Shown here piece after piece: positions 55,813-64,000 of a DNA stretch of 64,000 bases (position 1 is its first letter; the number at the start of each line of letters is the position of its first letter). This DNA is from UBA9300 sp964577305. Its GTDB lineage: Bacteria > Bacteroidota > Bacteroidia > Bacteroidales > VadinHA17. Under the pieces are notes generated by a model. That model saw nothing but the letters and a program-made list of their open reading frames with translations. It was not told the origin of the DNA and searched no databases. The position numbers were made by a program, and so were the translations under genes. The stretch spans positions 61,995-125,994 of the forward strand of contig CAZNYS010000002.1 of the NCBI GenBank assembly GCA_964577305.1. The letters run 5' to 3'.

Positions 55813-57561
55813 ATGAAAGATAAGAACACTGAACCAATCTATGAAAGGGCAAGGGCCTGGACATCCGGGGAATATGATGAGGATACCAGGAAAGAAGTCT
55901 TGTATATGATGGAAAATGATGAGAAAAAACTGATAGACTCCTTTTACAGGGATCTTGAATTTGGCACCGGCGGCCTGAGAGGAATAATGGGTGCAGGCAC
56001 CAACAGGATGAACAGGTACACCGTGGGAATGGCTACTCAGGGCATGGCAAATTACCTAGTGAAAAACTTCCCCGGTAAGAACATTAGCGTTGCTATTGCA
56101 CACGATTGCAGGAACAAAAGCAGGTATTTCTCAGAAATTGTTGCCGGGATATTTTCAGCAAATGATTTCCAGGTTTATCTCTTCGAGTCGTTGAGGCCAA
56201 CACCTGAATTGTCATTCGCAATCAGGTACCTGGGATGCCAGAGCGGCGTAATAATAACCGCCTCACATAATCCACCTGAATATAACGGGTATAAAGCATA
56301 CTGGGACGACGGTGGCCAGGTTACTGCACCCCATGATGTTAATATCATTGAAGAGGTAAGAAGCATAACCTCTGTCTCCCAAATAGAATTTGATGGCCCG
56401 GAAGAAAATATTCATATTATAGGAAAAGATATTGACGAACTTTTCATTAACACAATAAAAAAGATCAGCCTGAACCCTGATTGTATTAAAGAAAAACATG
56501 ATATCGGTATAGTTTATACACCAATACATGGCACAGGGGTGGAAATAATTCCTGCCACACTGAGAAAATTCGGCTTTACAAATATTATTAATGTCCCGGA
56601 GCAGGATATTGTGGACGGCAACTTCCCTACGGTGGAATCTCCTAACCCGGAAGAACCCAAAGCATTCAAAATGGCCCTTGAAAAAGCAGAAAAACACGGG
56701 GCATATATTGCTATGGCAACCGACCCCGATGGCGACAGGCTGGGTGTTGCAGTGCGAAACCGGTCAGGCGAATTTGTCCTGTTAAATGGTAACCAGACGG
56801 CTGCAATACTGACATGGTATATAATCACCCAGATGAAGGCAAAAAATATACTTAAGGGAAATGAATATATCATTAAAACCATTGTAACCTCTGACCTGCT
56901 GGACAGGATTGCAGAAAAAAATGGAGTGGAATGCTTTAATGTACTCACCGGCTTTAAATATTTTGCGAGCCTGATGGAAAAGCTGGGCAAAGAAAGAAAA
57001 TATATAGGAGGAGGTGAAGAAAGCTTTGGATACCTGCCAGGCGATTATGTCAGGGATAAGGACGCGGTTGGCTCCTGCGCACTGATAGCTGAAGTTACGG
57101 CCTATACTGCATGTAACGGTAAATCATTATTTGATATCCTTATTGATATCTATTATGAATATGGCCTTTACAGGGAAAAGCTGGTAAATATTGTCAGGAA
57201 AGGTAAAGAAGGCGCCGATGAAATAAACAGGATGATGGAAGACTTCAGGAACAACCCGCCAGAGGCCGTGAATAATTCCCGTGTTGTTAAAATTATTGAC
57301 TACCTGGAGGGAATATCAAGGGACTTATTGGAAAATAAGGAAACCTTTTTTTATATGGAAAAAAGCAATGTCCTCCAATTCTTCCTTGAAGACGGCAGTA
57401 AAATATCAATGCGTCCAAGTGGTACAGAGCCCAAGATAAAATTCTATTTCAGTGTGAATGATAAACTTGAGAACCGTGACGAATACGAGAAGAAAGAAGC
57501 TGAACTGGACAGGAGGATAGATGCACTTATAGCAGCTATCAGCTCCGATAGCGTGATTTAA
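55813..57561 (+). CDS. Phosphoglucomutase/phosphomannomutase-type phosphosugar mutase
   Basis: 582 residues. Active-site phosphoserine loop 'VIITASHNPPEYNGYKAYWD' near 155, metal loop 'MATDPDGDRLGVAVR' near 300, sugar loop 'GGGEESFGYLPGDYVRDKDA' near 400 and phosphate loop 'SMRPSGTEPKIKFYF' near 535. Supplies hexose 1-phosphate for rfbA. The C-terminus reads 'KKEAELDRRIDALIAAISSD'. Its stop abuts the convergent YjbQ gene directly. Confidence 0.95.
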   Translation: MKDKNTEPIYERARAWTSGEYDEDTRKEVLYMMENDEKKLIDSFYRDLEFGTGGLRGIMGAGTNRMNRYTVGMATQGMANYLVKNFPGKNISVAIAHDCRNKSRYFSEIVAGIFSANDFQVYLFESLRPTPELSFAIRYLGCQSGVIITASHNPPEYNGYKAYWDDGGQVTAPHDVNIIEEVRSITSVSQIEFDGPEENIHIIGKDIDELFINTIKKISLNPDCIKEKHDIGIVYTPIHGTGVEIIPATLRKFGFTNIINVPEQDIVDGNFPTVESPNPEEPKAFKMALEKAEKHGAYIAMATDPDGDRLGVAVRNRSGEFVLLNGNQTAAILTWYIITQMKAKNILKGNEYIIKTIVTSDLLDRIAEKNGVECFNVLTGFKYFASLMEKLGKERKYIGGGEESFGYLPGDYVRDKDAVGSCALIAEVTAYTACNGKSLFDILIDIYYEYGLYREKLVNIVRKGKEGADEINRMMEDFRNNPPEAVNNSRVVKIIDYLEGISRDLLENKETFFYMEKSNVLQFFLEDGSKISMRPSGTEPKIKFYFSVNDKLENRDEYEKKEAELDRRIDALIAAISSDSVI

Positions 57562-57981
57562 CTATTCCCCGATGATCTTTACCAGTACCCTTTTACGGCG
57601 TTTACCATCGAACTCCCCGTAGAATATCTGTTCCCAGGGACCGAAGTCAAGCCGACCCTCGGTGACAGCCACAACTACCTCCCTGCCCATTAGTGTGCGT
57701 TTGATATGAGCATCAGCGTTGTCCTCAAAACCGTCATTATGTCTGTACTGTGAGTATGGCTTTTCAGGTACCAGTTTTTCGAGCCAATTTTCAAAATCCT
57801 GATGTAGCCCCGGCTCGTCATCATTGATAAAAACACTGGCGCTGATGTGCATTGCGTTAATGAGTGCCAGACCTTCTTGTACTCCACATTCAGCTAAGGC
57901 CGTTTCAACTTCACGAGTTATGTTTATCAGTTCCCTCCTACTGCTGGTATTGAACCATAGTTCTTTCCTGTATGATTTCAT
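57562..57981 (-). CDS. YjbQ-family protein
   Basis: 139 residues of the YjbQ/UPF0047 family. 'VETALAECGVQEGLALINAM', 'HISASVFINDDEPGLHQDFE', 'YRHNDGFEDNADAHIKRTLM' and 'LGPWEQIFYGEFDGKRRKRV' style motif are conserved (His-rich). In E. coli YjbQ has weak thiamin phosphate synthase activity; the real role is uncertain. The His residues may bind metal. Confidence 0.92.
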   Translation of the reverse strand: MKSYRKELWFNTSSRRELINITREVETALAECGVQEGLALINAMHISASVFINDDEPGLHQDFENWLEKLVPEKPYSQYRHNDGFEDNADAHIKRTLMGREVVVAVTEGRLDFGPWEQIFYGEFDGKRRKRVLVKIIGE

Positions 57982-58099
57982 ATCCTTAGAATAAATTCGA
58001 TATTAAATTAATGAGACCGCAAGTTACAATTAATGAAAAAGCTGGTCAAAAAATATTAACTATTTTCATTCTCTATCCTTCACACATACAAGATCTATC

Positions 58100-58127
58100 C
58101 AAATTGCAGGGGATAGCCTGCAATTTG
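58100..58127. terminator. Perfect 11-bp hairpin downstream of the RecD-like gene
   Basis: CAAATTGCAGG-GGATAG-CCTGCAATTTG, 25 bases beyond the RecD-like stop on its own strand. No T-tract follows, so terminator status is tentative. The rest of 57982-58151 holds no gene. Confidence 0.45.
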
Positions 58128-58151
58128 ACATTCTCCGATGATCATTGATGA

Positions 58152-59570
58152 CTAATCATCACCGAAAAAGGCAGGAAGGAAATTCACCAGGTACAGCCGG
58201 TCTGTAGCCCTGGTAACGGCAGTGTAAAGCCAGCGCAGGTAATCCAGCGTCGGTTCCTGCCTGTTGAACATCCCCTGGTCAATAAAAACACGCTCCCATT
58301 GTCCGCCCTGGGCTTTGTGACATGTCACTGCATATGCAAACTTTATCTGCATGGCATTGAAGTACGGATCGTTCCTGACAGCATCATACCTTTTCTTTTT
58401 GGTGCTCATACCGGAATAATCTTCCAGGATATTTTCAAATAGCATCTTATTCTGCTCCCCTGACAGGGAAGCAGTTTCAGAAGAAAGTGTGTCAAGAAGG
58501 ACCTTTACTTCAAGTTCAACCGAATAGTCTATGAAGTCAAGTATCATGTCAGCAAACCTGAAGCCATACCTTTCTTCCTTTTTTACCACCTTTTTTATTC
58601 TTGCCATATCGCCATTGGCTATAAAATCAAGCTCTTCCTCCTTATTAGCCCAGAAATAATTATTCTTAACGATCATAAGCATATCACCGGCAGAAACTTC
58701 TTCTTCACGGTATAGTATCCTGTTGCGTATTCCTTCGTTATACCTGTTGGCCATCCTGTTTGAATTCACTATTATCACTGTACCATCTGTTCCCGCATAT
58801 GAATATGCCGCCTCTATTTCCTCAAGCATTGTCTCACCGGTAATCCTGAAGATGTCATCAAATCCCTCAATCTTGAATTCCGGAATACTGAGGTCATTAT
58901 CAGTTATTTTCCGGCGTACATACGTCGCGTTCATCAGTATACCTGATTCTCTGGTCTGGCGCACCACATCACGCAGTTCCGCTGTCTCAATATTGAATCC
59001 ATACAGAGATAGATCCTGGCTGCTCAGTGCAGGACTCAGTGCTGATCCTACCGGTGGCAACTGCGCAGAATCACCAACCAGTATAAGCTTGCAATTCCTG
59101 CCACGGTAGACATATTCGATTAAATCATCAAGCAGACAGCCACTGCCAAAAACAGATACTTCAGCTGTCTCTCCTGATATCATTGAAGCCTCATCAATAA
59201 TAAAAAAGGCATCACTGTGCATATTTCTGTCAAGTTCAAACATGCCCATGCCATCACTGCTGCTCTTTTGCCTGTAAATATGCTTATGTATCGTAAAGGA
59301 TGATCTGCCTGTATATGAAGCCAGAACTTTGGCAGCACGGCCTGTCGGCGCCAGTAATACTGATTCAATATTAAAACTCTCCAGAGTATGAACTATTGCA
59401 CTTATCAGACTGGTTTTCCCCGTGCCGGCATAACCTGTAAGCAGAAAGATACTGTCATTGGTATTCCCGGCAATAAATAAGACTATCGCTTTTATTGCGT
59501 TAAGCTGATCATTTGTTGGTTGATGACCAAGATTTTCACCCAGTTTCTTTTCAATATGCGATTCTATCAT
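58152..59570 (-). CDS. RecD-like ATP-dependent DNA helicase
   Basis: 472 residues, superfamily 1 helicase. Walker A 'FLLTGYAGTGKTSLISAIVH' near 43, 'VLLAPTGRAAKVLASYTGRS', the DEAS Walker B 'AFFIIDEASMISGETAEVSV', 'CKLILVGDSAQLPPVGSALS', and a C-terminal UvrD-like part ending 'CHKAQGGQWERVFIDQGMFN' and 'YTAVTRATDRLYLVNFLPAF'. It resembles RecD/TrwC-type helicases rather than the RecBCD alpha subunit. Partners are not adjacent. Its target DNA is unknown. Confidence 0.93.
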   Translation of the reverse strand: MIESHIEKKLGENLGHQPTNDQLNAIKAIVLFIAGNTNDSIFLLTGYAGTGKTSLISAIVHTLESFNIESVLLAPTGRAAKVLASYTGRSSFTIHKHIYRQKSSSDGMGMFELDRNMHSDAFFIIDEASMISGETAEVSVFGSGCLLDDLIEYVYRGRNCKLILVGDSAQLPPVGSALSPALSSQDLSLYGFNIETAELRDVVRQTRESGILMNATYVRRKITDNDLSIPEFKIEGFDDIFRITGETMLEEIEAAYSYAGTDGTVIIVNSNRMANRYNEGIRNRILYREEEVSAGDMLMIVKNNYFWANKEEELDFIANGDMARIKKVVKKEERYGFRFADMILDFIDYSVELEVKVLLDTLSSETASLSGEQNKMLFENILEDYSGMSTKKKRYDAVRNDPYFNAMQIKFAYAVTCHKAQGGQWERVFIDQGMFNRQEPTLDYLRWLYTAVTRATDRLYLVNFLPAFFGDD

Positions 59571-59594
59571 TTAGTTCAAAAACGCCCGGATCGA

Positions 59595-59624
59595 TTTGGT
59601 ATTCAATTTATTTTTTTATTTTTG
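59595..59624 (+). promoter_or_regulatory. Bacteroidota promoter (-33 TTTG, -7 TATTTTTG)
   Basis: TTTG at 59595-59598 and TATTTTTG at 59617-59624 are 18 bases apart, a clear Bacteroidota promoter for the 59662 gene. It excludes the open-frame start at 59596 and supports ATG 59662. Confidence 0.65.
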
Positions 59625-59661
59625 CAGCAAACATAACCAAACTTATCTAACAATAAAAAAA

Positions 59662-60300
59662 ATGAATATAGTTGTACGAGTTCTGCTGATTTTGGCAATT
59701 ATTGTCCTCGGTTATCTTCTGGTTGACAGTATTATGAATCCTATCAGGTTCAACCGGGAAAGAGATACAAGAGAGGATGCCATTAAGGAAAGGTTAATAG
59801 ATATCAGAACGGCCCAGGTAGCTTATAAATCCAAGTACGGAAGGTATACCGCTAGCTTTGATACTCTTATTAACTTTGTTAAAACTGATTCTTTTCCTTT
59901 GATATATAAAGAAGGTGCTATTACTGACGAAATGATTGAAGAATGGGGCCGCAGGGCTGAAATAGAAGCATTACGCAGAGGATTAATTGTTCGTGACACC
60001 TCGTATACTACTGTATTGGATTCAATATTCAGTCCGGGTTTCCCGGTCGACTCGTTGAGATATGTGCCGTTCTGCGATGATACCGAATTCAAAATGCAGT
60101 CAGATATTGTTGAAACAGGGTCAAGGGTTATGGTGGAAGTGTTTGAAGCATCTGTACTTAACGACGTATTCCTGCAGGGTCTTGACAGACAGCTCATCAT
60201 TAACTATAACGCCCTGCGTGAAAAAATTACCGGCTTTCCGGGTATGCGCGTTGGAAATATTGTTGAACCCAATAATAATGCTGGGAACTGGGAGAACTAA
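59662..60300 (+). CDS. Membrane-anchored small protein, unknown function
   Basis: 212 residues. One N-terminal helix (MNIVVRVLLILAIIVLGYLL) followed by a charged helix ('REDAIKERLIDIRTAQVAYK') and 'SKYGRYTASFDTLINFVKTD' in the style of type IV pilin/pseudopilin-like proteins. The rest is mixed and strand-rich. No pilin processing site is seen. Similar proteins lie next to DUF3822 and rsmD in Bacteroidota, as here. Function not known; the three genes probably form one unit. Confidence 0.75.
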   Translation: MNIVVRVLLILAIIVLGYLLVDSIMNPIRFNRERDTREDAIKERLIDIRTAQVAYKSKYGRYTASFDTLINFVKTDSFPLIYKEGAITDEMIEEWGRRAEIEALRRGLIVRDTSYTTVLDSIFSPGFPVDSLRYVPFCDDTEFKMQSDIVETGSRVMVEVFEASVLNDVFLQGLDRQLIINYNALREKITGFPGMRVGNIVEPNNNAGNWEN

Positions 60301-60311
60301 CAGTTTTTCAT

Positions 60312-61154
60312 ATGTATGAAAAAGAACTGTTTGACGAAACACTGGATATAAACTCAACCAATAACTACGAAATATCCATTCAGCTTGGACTGAATGGATT
60401 TTCTTTTTGCCTCCTTGACAACCTGAGGAACAGGTTTGTTATGTTCCGGGATTATAAACTCAGCGGTAAAGAGTCAAGTCTGGCGAATGAGATAATGGAT
60501 ATTGCAGGCAAGGACGAATTTCTTTCGAAGCAATATCGCAGGTACCGAATTGTGTTTAATCTTGAACGAAGCACCATAGTGCCGGCCGCCCTTTATGACC
60601 CGGCGATTAAGGATAAGTACTTTGAACTCAACCATAAGCTGGAAAATAATTATGTTGTGTCAAACAACAGGCTTACAAGGCCCGATGCCTACCTGTTGTT
60701 CGGTGTCAGGAAAGATATTTTTGATCTCTTGGTTAATCTTTTCCCTGATGCTTCCCTCTCCCACCAGTTAAAACCCCTGCTCGACTCATCCTTCAGACAG
60801 GCAAGGAAATCAAAAGATCATTATATCAGGTTGCACCTTGATATGGGTTTTTTTACTCTCATAATGTTAAAGGATGACGATTTGCAGTTTTTCAATACTT
60901 TCAGGGTAAGGAGCGATTCTGATATACTGTATTATCTGATGAACAGCTTCAATCGCTTTAAGATCACAGATGATCAGGTTGTTTATCTCAGCGGTAACAT
61001 TGCAAAATTTGATGACCTGTATAATAATATGCTCAGGTATATTAAGACACTTAAGTTTGCAGTCCCTGAAGGCGATTTTTCAATGAGTTACATATTTGAC
61101 GAGATGGGTACCCATCAGTATTGTAATCTTTTCAATATAGTTAATTGCGCATAA
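60312..61154 (+). CDS. DUF3822 family protein
   Basis: 280 residues. Features: 'NYEISIQLGLNGFSFCLLDN', 'RIVFNLERSTIVPAALYDPA', 'HLDMGFFTLIMLKDDDLQFF' and 'VYLSGNIAKFDDLYNNMLRY'. It resembles the actin-like ATPase fold of DUF3822, but no clear ATP-binding motif can be identified here. It overlaps rsmD by 10 bases. Role unknown; conserved next to rsmD in Bacteroidota. Confidence 0.87.
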   Translation: MYEKELFDETLDINSTNNYEISIQLGLNGFSFCLLDNLRNRFVMFRDYKLSGKESSLANEIMDIAGKDEFLSKQYRRYRIVFNLERSTIVPAALYDPAIKDKYFELNHKLENNYVVSNNRLTRPDAYLLFGVRKDIFDLLVNLFPDASLSHQLKPLLDSSFRQARKSKDHYIRLHLDMGFFTLIMLKDDDLQFFNTFRVRSDSDILYYLMNSFNRFKITDDQVVYLSGNIAKFDDLYNNMLRYIKTLKFAVPEGDFSMSYIFDEMGTHQYCNLFNIVNCA

Positions 61155-61684
61155 TAAGCGGCCGTCATAAAGGAAGAATCATCAGGCCACCTGCAGGTCT
61201 TAAATTAAGGCCCACCACTGACATGGCAAGGGAAAGCCTGTTTAATATTCTCAATAATATTATTGATTACAATAATATACGTGTACTTGACCTTTTTGCG
61301 GGTACAGGCAGTGTAAGTTATGAGTTTGCATCACGTGGAGCTTACCTCGTTCATTCGGTTGAGGCAAACTCAAGACATGCATCGTTCATCAGTAAAACTG
61401 CCATTAAACTGGAAATGCAGTGTTTAAAGGTATTCCGTAATGATGTAAGAAAATATCTCACCAGGACATCAAATACTTACAATCTGATTTTCGCTGACCC
61501 CCCCTATGATCTGGACTGGCTTAATGACATACCTGATATTATATTTAACAGTGATTGCCTTGAACCAGGCGGTCTGCTGATTCTTGAACACCCGGGGAAT
61601 TTTAATTTCAGTCATCACAAATACTTTTCAGAACATCGTAAATATAGCTCCGTGAATTTCACCTTTTTCCGAACCCCCGAATAA
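61145..61684 (+). CDS. rsmD: 16S rRNA m2G966 methyltransferase RsmD
   Basis: 179 residues. 'MRIISGRHKGRIIRPPAGLK' N-terminus, 'RPTTDMARESLFNILNN', SAM loop 'VLDLFAGTGSVSYEFASRGA' near 45 and catalytic 'LIFADPPYDLDWLNDI' near 115. The start codon is TTG (61145), set by the conserved N-terminus; it lies inside the 3' end of the DUF3822 gene. Complete for the family. Confidence 0.96.
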   Translation: MRIISGRHKGRIIRPPAGLKLRPTTDMARESLFNILNNIIDYNNIRVLDLFAGTGSVSYEFASRGAYLVHSVEANSRHASFISKTAIKLEMQCLKVFRNDVRKYLTRTSNTYNLIFADPPYDLDWLNDIPDIIFNSDCLEPGGLLILEHPGNFNFSHHKYFSEHRKYSSVNFTFFRTPE

Positions 61685-61693
61685 CTATTACGG

Positions 61694-61757
61694 GTTTCAT
61701 GTTCCAGGTTCCAGTTTTCATATTTCAGGTTCCAAGTTTCAGGTTTCAGGTTCCAGG
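61694..61757. repeat. Degenerate TTCAGGTTCCAGG-type tandem repeats
   Basis: The space after rsmD holds several imperfect copies of TTTCAGGTTCCAGG-like words (for example 61711-61715, 61725-61735, 61738-61757). It carries no ORF. The 243-base gap 61685-61927 holds otherwise only a possible short remnant on the minus strand. Confidence 0.6.
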
Positions 61758-61927
61758 ATTTTAATCCCGATTCAACGATTTAGTTCAACAATCTCTAAAC
61801 CATTTTAACTTAGTTCACAACGTCTATAATTAATCCATCAATCCTGGCATCCAGTTCAGCTTCTTTTGATCTGACAGTTCTGGAGCTTTACTACCGGTAA
61901 AATGATGAAATATGGTGCCGAAAGCGG

Positions 61928-63043
61928 CTAATGATCCGCAGAATCCTGGAGGCTATTAATTTCTTTGAACAGGTTTTTGAAACACTCCACGGCTGAACCT
62001 CCAGAGCGCACATTTTCTTCCTCTTCCCCGTACCAGGCTTTCAAAAATCGCCCGGCCGGAGACCATACCGTTTGCATCATGCCCAGGAAATGGGATGACA
62101 TCTGTGGTGTGGAATGGTTCCGGTAGCGAACCATATTTTCAAGCTGATCAACAGCAACATCAGGGTTCCTGTAAGGACAGGTGACCACATCGAGTTGATG
62201 CATGGCAAAATAGGGTGCAGTGTGATCAGGCCTTTCATAATGCCAGTCGCAAATCACAACATCTTTCGGAATCATATCAATAGCACGGGCTGTGTTGTTC
62301 ATGCTTGCCTCCCACATACCCAGCCCTGTTGCTTTGCCATCAATGAGACGGTCACCCCATATCCACAATTTTTGTCCCTTGTGCATCAGGTGGTTCCGTA
62401 TGCGCCATACCTCATCGGAGAACAATTTGGCTTTATCGATTCCGGCACACCGCGGGCAGTGATCATCACCCAGGTAAAATACTTCATCCATGCCGGCATG
62501 GAATGCGGATGCTTCAAATACCTCCATGAGCTCATCCACCAGTGCAAAGACCACATCATGTACTTCGGGATGCAGGGGACAATAACTTTTGCAATATAGG
62601 CCATCATCATTGGGCCATTTATATTTCTCCGGCATCTGAATATGCGGAGTCTCGTCAAATTCAGGATATTCCCTGAGCAAAGGATTGACTGTCTCGTGCA
62701 CGCTTTGGTGTCCCAGAAGGTTGATCTGTGGGATGATCTGAATCTTTGCGTCTTTACATGCTTCCACCAGTTTCCTGACATCGCTTTTACTGAGTGGATT
62801 TTTTGCACGTAGTTCCGGGTGGCTTTCATATTCATATCCATAGTCGACCATCAGCACCATGGTATTCACACCCATGGGCTTCAGATCTTCAGATATGAAT
62901 TTCACGAAGATATCCACTTCCTGGCTATTGGGAGCACCAATGCATAATCCCCTGATTGGCATTATGGAGTCAATGTGTTCACTGGAGGCCCCCTCAATAA
63001 CGGCCACACCTAATATCAGAATGGACAGAATGATCTTTTTCAT
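61928..63043 (-). CDS. GH20-like exported glycoside hydrolase
   Basis: 371 residues from ATG 63043 (MKKIILSILILGVAVIEG signal peptide; an upstream frame to 63076 is less likely). A TIM-barrel of the hexosaminidase type: 'GVNTMVLMVDYGYEYESHPE', 'QIIPQINLLGHQSVHETVNP', and the catalytic Asp186-Glu187 in 'FHAGMDEVFYLGDDHCPRCA'. 'VVICDWHYERPDHTAPYFAM' and 'SHFLGMMQTVWSPAGRFLKA' complete the barrel. It lacks the N-terminal GH20b domain. Substrate may be an N-acetylhexosamine glycan, uncertain. Confidence 0.82.
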   Translation of the reverse strand: MKKIILSILILGVAVIEGASSEHIDSIMPIRGLCIGAPNSQEVDIFVKFISEDLKPMGVNTMVLMVDYGYEYESHPELRAKNPLSKSDVRKLVEACKDAKIQIIPQINLLGHQSVHETVNPLLREYPEFDETPHIQMPEKYKWPNDDGLYCKSYCPLHPEVHDVVFALVDELMEVFEASAFHAGMDEVFYLGDDHCPRCAGIDKAKLFSDEVWRIRNHLMHKGQKLWIWGDRLIDGKATGLGMWEASMNNTARAIDMIPKDVVICDWHYERPDHTAPYFAMHQLDVVTCPYRNPDVAVDQLENMVRYRNHSTPQMSSHFLGMMQTVWSPAGRFLKAWYGEEEENVRSGGSAVECFKNLFKEINSLQDSADH

Positions 63044-63149
63044 AGGAATTAGGTATTTAAAGGTTTGAGTATTCATCTATCTATGGATTAAATATATGAA
63101 AATTTCAGAAGAAAATTCGAGATGCCATACCCGCTGTCCCTACCCCTTA

Positions 63150-63280
63150 ATCCCTAAACATCTCAACCTCTTTTGATTCAAGATTTAAGATTAAAGACTG
63201 AAGATCTAAGAAGAAATCCCAATTCAACAATTTAACGATTCAACAATTAAACAACCCCTAAACTCCTTCTTAACATCTAA
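63150..63280. repeat. AT-rich low-complexity words upstream of the cupin gene
   Basis: The 278-base gap 63044-63321 has no ORF. It holds repeated words such as GATTCAAGATTTAAGATTAA and two copies of ATTCAACAATT (63220-63230, 63238-63248). A weak TAnnTTTG-like site (TACTTTAG) precedes the cupin gene but is not exact. Confidence 0.45.
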
Positions 63281-63321
63281 ACATTTTTTAATACTTTAGT
63301 GTTTAACTAAAAAACACAATC

Positions 63322-63672
63322 ATGAAAATCATATCACTCGACAATGTAGAAAAGAAAAATGTTCATATGGAAGGAGCTGTTGGTGCATGGAAACAGCTTC
63401 CACTGGGCAGTGCAGATGGTGCCCCTGTATACTCTTACCGAGTATTTACTGTTGAGCCAGATGGTTACACCCCCTATCATCGTCACCCTTATGAACATAT
63501 GAATTTTGTTATAGAGGGGCAGGGTGTTCTTGTAAATGAAGCCGGGGAAGAGTTCCCCCTGAGTGCAGGTGATTTTGCACTGGTAGACCCAAACGAAAAA
63601 CATCAGTACAGGAACACTTCAAACGAAAAGGAATTCAAAATTATCTGCGGGGTTCCAAAGGAGTTTGAATAA
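63322..63672 (+). CDS. Cupin-domain protein
   Basis: 116 residues, a single small beta-barrel. Metal-binding motif 1 'YTPYHRHPYEHMNFVIEGQG' (His/His/Glu/His set near 50-70) and motif 2 'FALVDPNEKHQYRNTSNEKE' (His near 95) are both present, so a metal site is likely. Substrate unknown: stand-alone cupins range from enzymes to binding proteins. No partner gene is adjacent. Confidence 0.9.
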   Translation: MKIISLDNVEKKNVHMEGAVGAWKQLPLGSADGAPVYSYRVFTVEPDGYTPYHRHPYEHMNFVIEGQGVLVNEAGEEFPLSAGDFALVDPNEKHQYRNTSNEKEFKIICGVPKEFE

Positions 63673-63706
63673 CTCTGCAGAATGCCAGGGATATTATGAT
63701 TTTATT

Positions 63707-63740
63707 GGTTTAAGTGGTTTAAGTGGTTTAAGAGTTTAAG
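63707..63740. repeat. GGTTTAAGT tandem repeat
   Basis: About 3.8 copies of a 9-base unit (GGTTTAAGT) just after the cupin gene. Confidence 0.75.
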
Positions 63741-63757
63741 CACATTATATTCCTGAT

Positions 63758-63781
63758 GGTGTAGATCTCCAGATCTACGCC
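63758..63781. terminator. Hairpin (possible terminator) after the cupin gene
   Basis: GGTGTAGATCT-CC-AGATCTACGCC, an 11-bp stem with one G-T pair, followed by CCTTTTTAT. Confidence 0.5.
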
Positions 63782-64000
63782 CCTTTTTATCACTGTGCCC
63801 TGCGCCCTGTGCTTATATACGCTTCTCATCTCTCATCTGCCTCAGGCCTTCGGCCTTCAGCGAGCTCGTAGCACTCGCATGCTATCGCATTCTCGCACTA
63901 CTCGGTTCTCATCTCTTATAACTCATCGCTCTCTTTAAATCCCAATTAAATAAAGTTTCGTAAATTGTATAGTTAATAATTAGTTATATAGTTTTGATTA
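63782..64000. other. Non-coding tail with short degenerate words
   Basis: No ORF above noise. The stretch 63830-63905 is made of repeated words (TCTCATC, CTCGCA, AGGCCTTCGGCCTT with a small AGGCC-TTC-GGCCT hairpin), and the end is AT-rich. It resembles the other repeat-bearing gaps of this window. Confidence 0.4.

Overview
The window reads as chromosomal DNA of a Bacteroidota bacterium, most likely an environmental Bacteroidales/Marinilabiliales relative. The DNA is AT-rich. Many genes carry the Bacteroidota -7 promoter element TAnnTTTG and have no clear Shine-Dalgarno sequence. The families also fit: a TonB-dependent receptor with a CarboxypepD_reg-like domain, a BT_3928-type DoxX protein, DUF3822, SiaB/SiaC, DUF1015 next to serA/serC, PD40-repeat proteins, lipoproteins and a sulfatase. 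No rRNA, tRNA, CRISPR array, transposase or phage gene was seen. Most of the window is ordinary core genome.

Layout. 1-5.5 kb: the 3' end of a CarboxypepD_reg-type protein, a TonB-dependent receptor, an AEC transporter, a TonB-like protein and a YedK/HMCES abasic-site sensor. 5.5-7.7 kb: a serine hydrolase and an unrecognised protein. 7.8-12.2 kb, plus strand: an exported ankyrin-repeat protein with a barrel-like C-terminus, a lipoprotein, a LarA-type racemase homologue and a glycosidase-like gene broken by an in-frame TAA. 12.3-15.5 kb, minus strand: folP, cdaA and a sulfatase. 15.7-23.6 kb, plus strand: tmk, a DoxX-family protein, tpiA, a 1502-residue exported protein and rsmE. 23.6-25.6 kb, minus strand: an ECF sigma factor with a small ORF, then an SPFH protein with a 55-residue protein. 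25.8-28.6 kb: uvrA.

28.6-38.5 kb is a minus-strand run: two exported proteins, a PyrD-like protein, YggS, DUF1015, serA, serC, comB, gcvT and a TPR/PD40 protein. 38.7-43.2 kb, plus strand: an HPt protein, a STAS protein, a frameshifted flavin reductase and a large ABC transporter. 43.3-52.2 kb, minus strand, in transcription order: rpsA, a STAS protein, RNase Z, guaA, an S41 protease, an RlmL-type methyltransferase, siaB and siaC. 52.5-57.6 kb is a nucleotide-sugar operon (UDP-glucuronate decarboxylase-like, rfbA, rfbC, rfbD, phosphosugar mutase) without rfbB. 57.6-64 kb: YjbQ, a RecD-like helicase, a pilin-like small protein, DUF3822, rsmD, a GH20-like protein and a cupin. The last few kb are rich in short degenerate repeats.

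The most interesting items are two broken genes (an in-frame stop at 11305 and a frameshift near 39526-39532), the ankyrin/barrel-like protein, the signalling genes converging around 38.7-44.2 kb (HPt, STAS, SiaB, SiaC with a conserved T68, and an unusual ABC transporter), the 1502-residue exported protein with a winged-helix-like insert, a 99-bp in-frame duplication in rpsA, and a hyphenated palindrome flanked by AGCCTY hexamers between rpsA and the sugar operon. I found no clearly new defence or mobile system.
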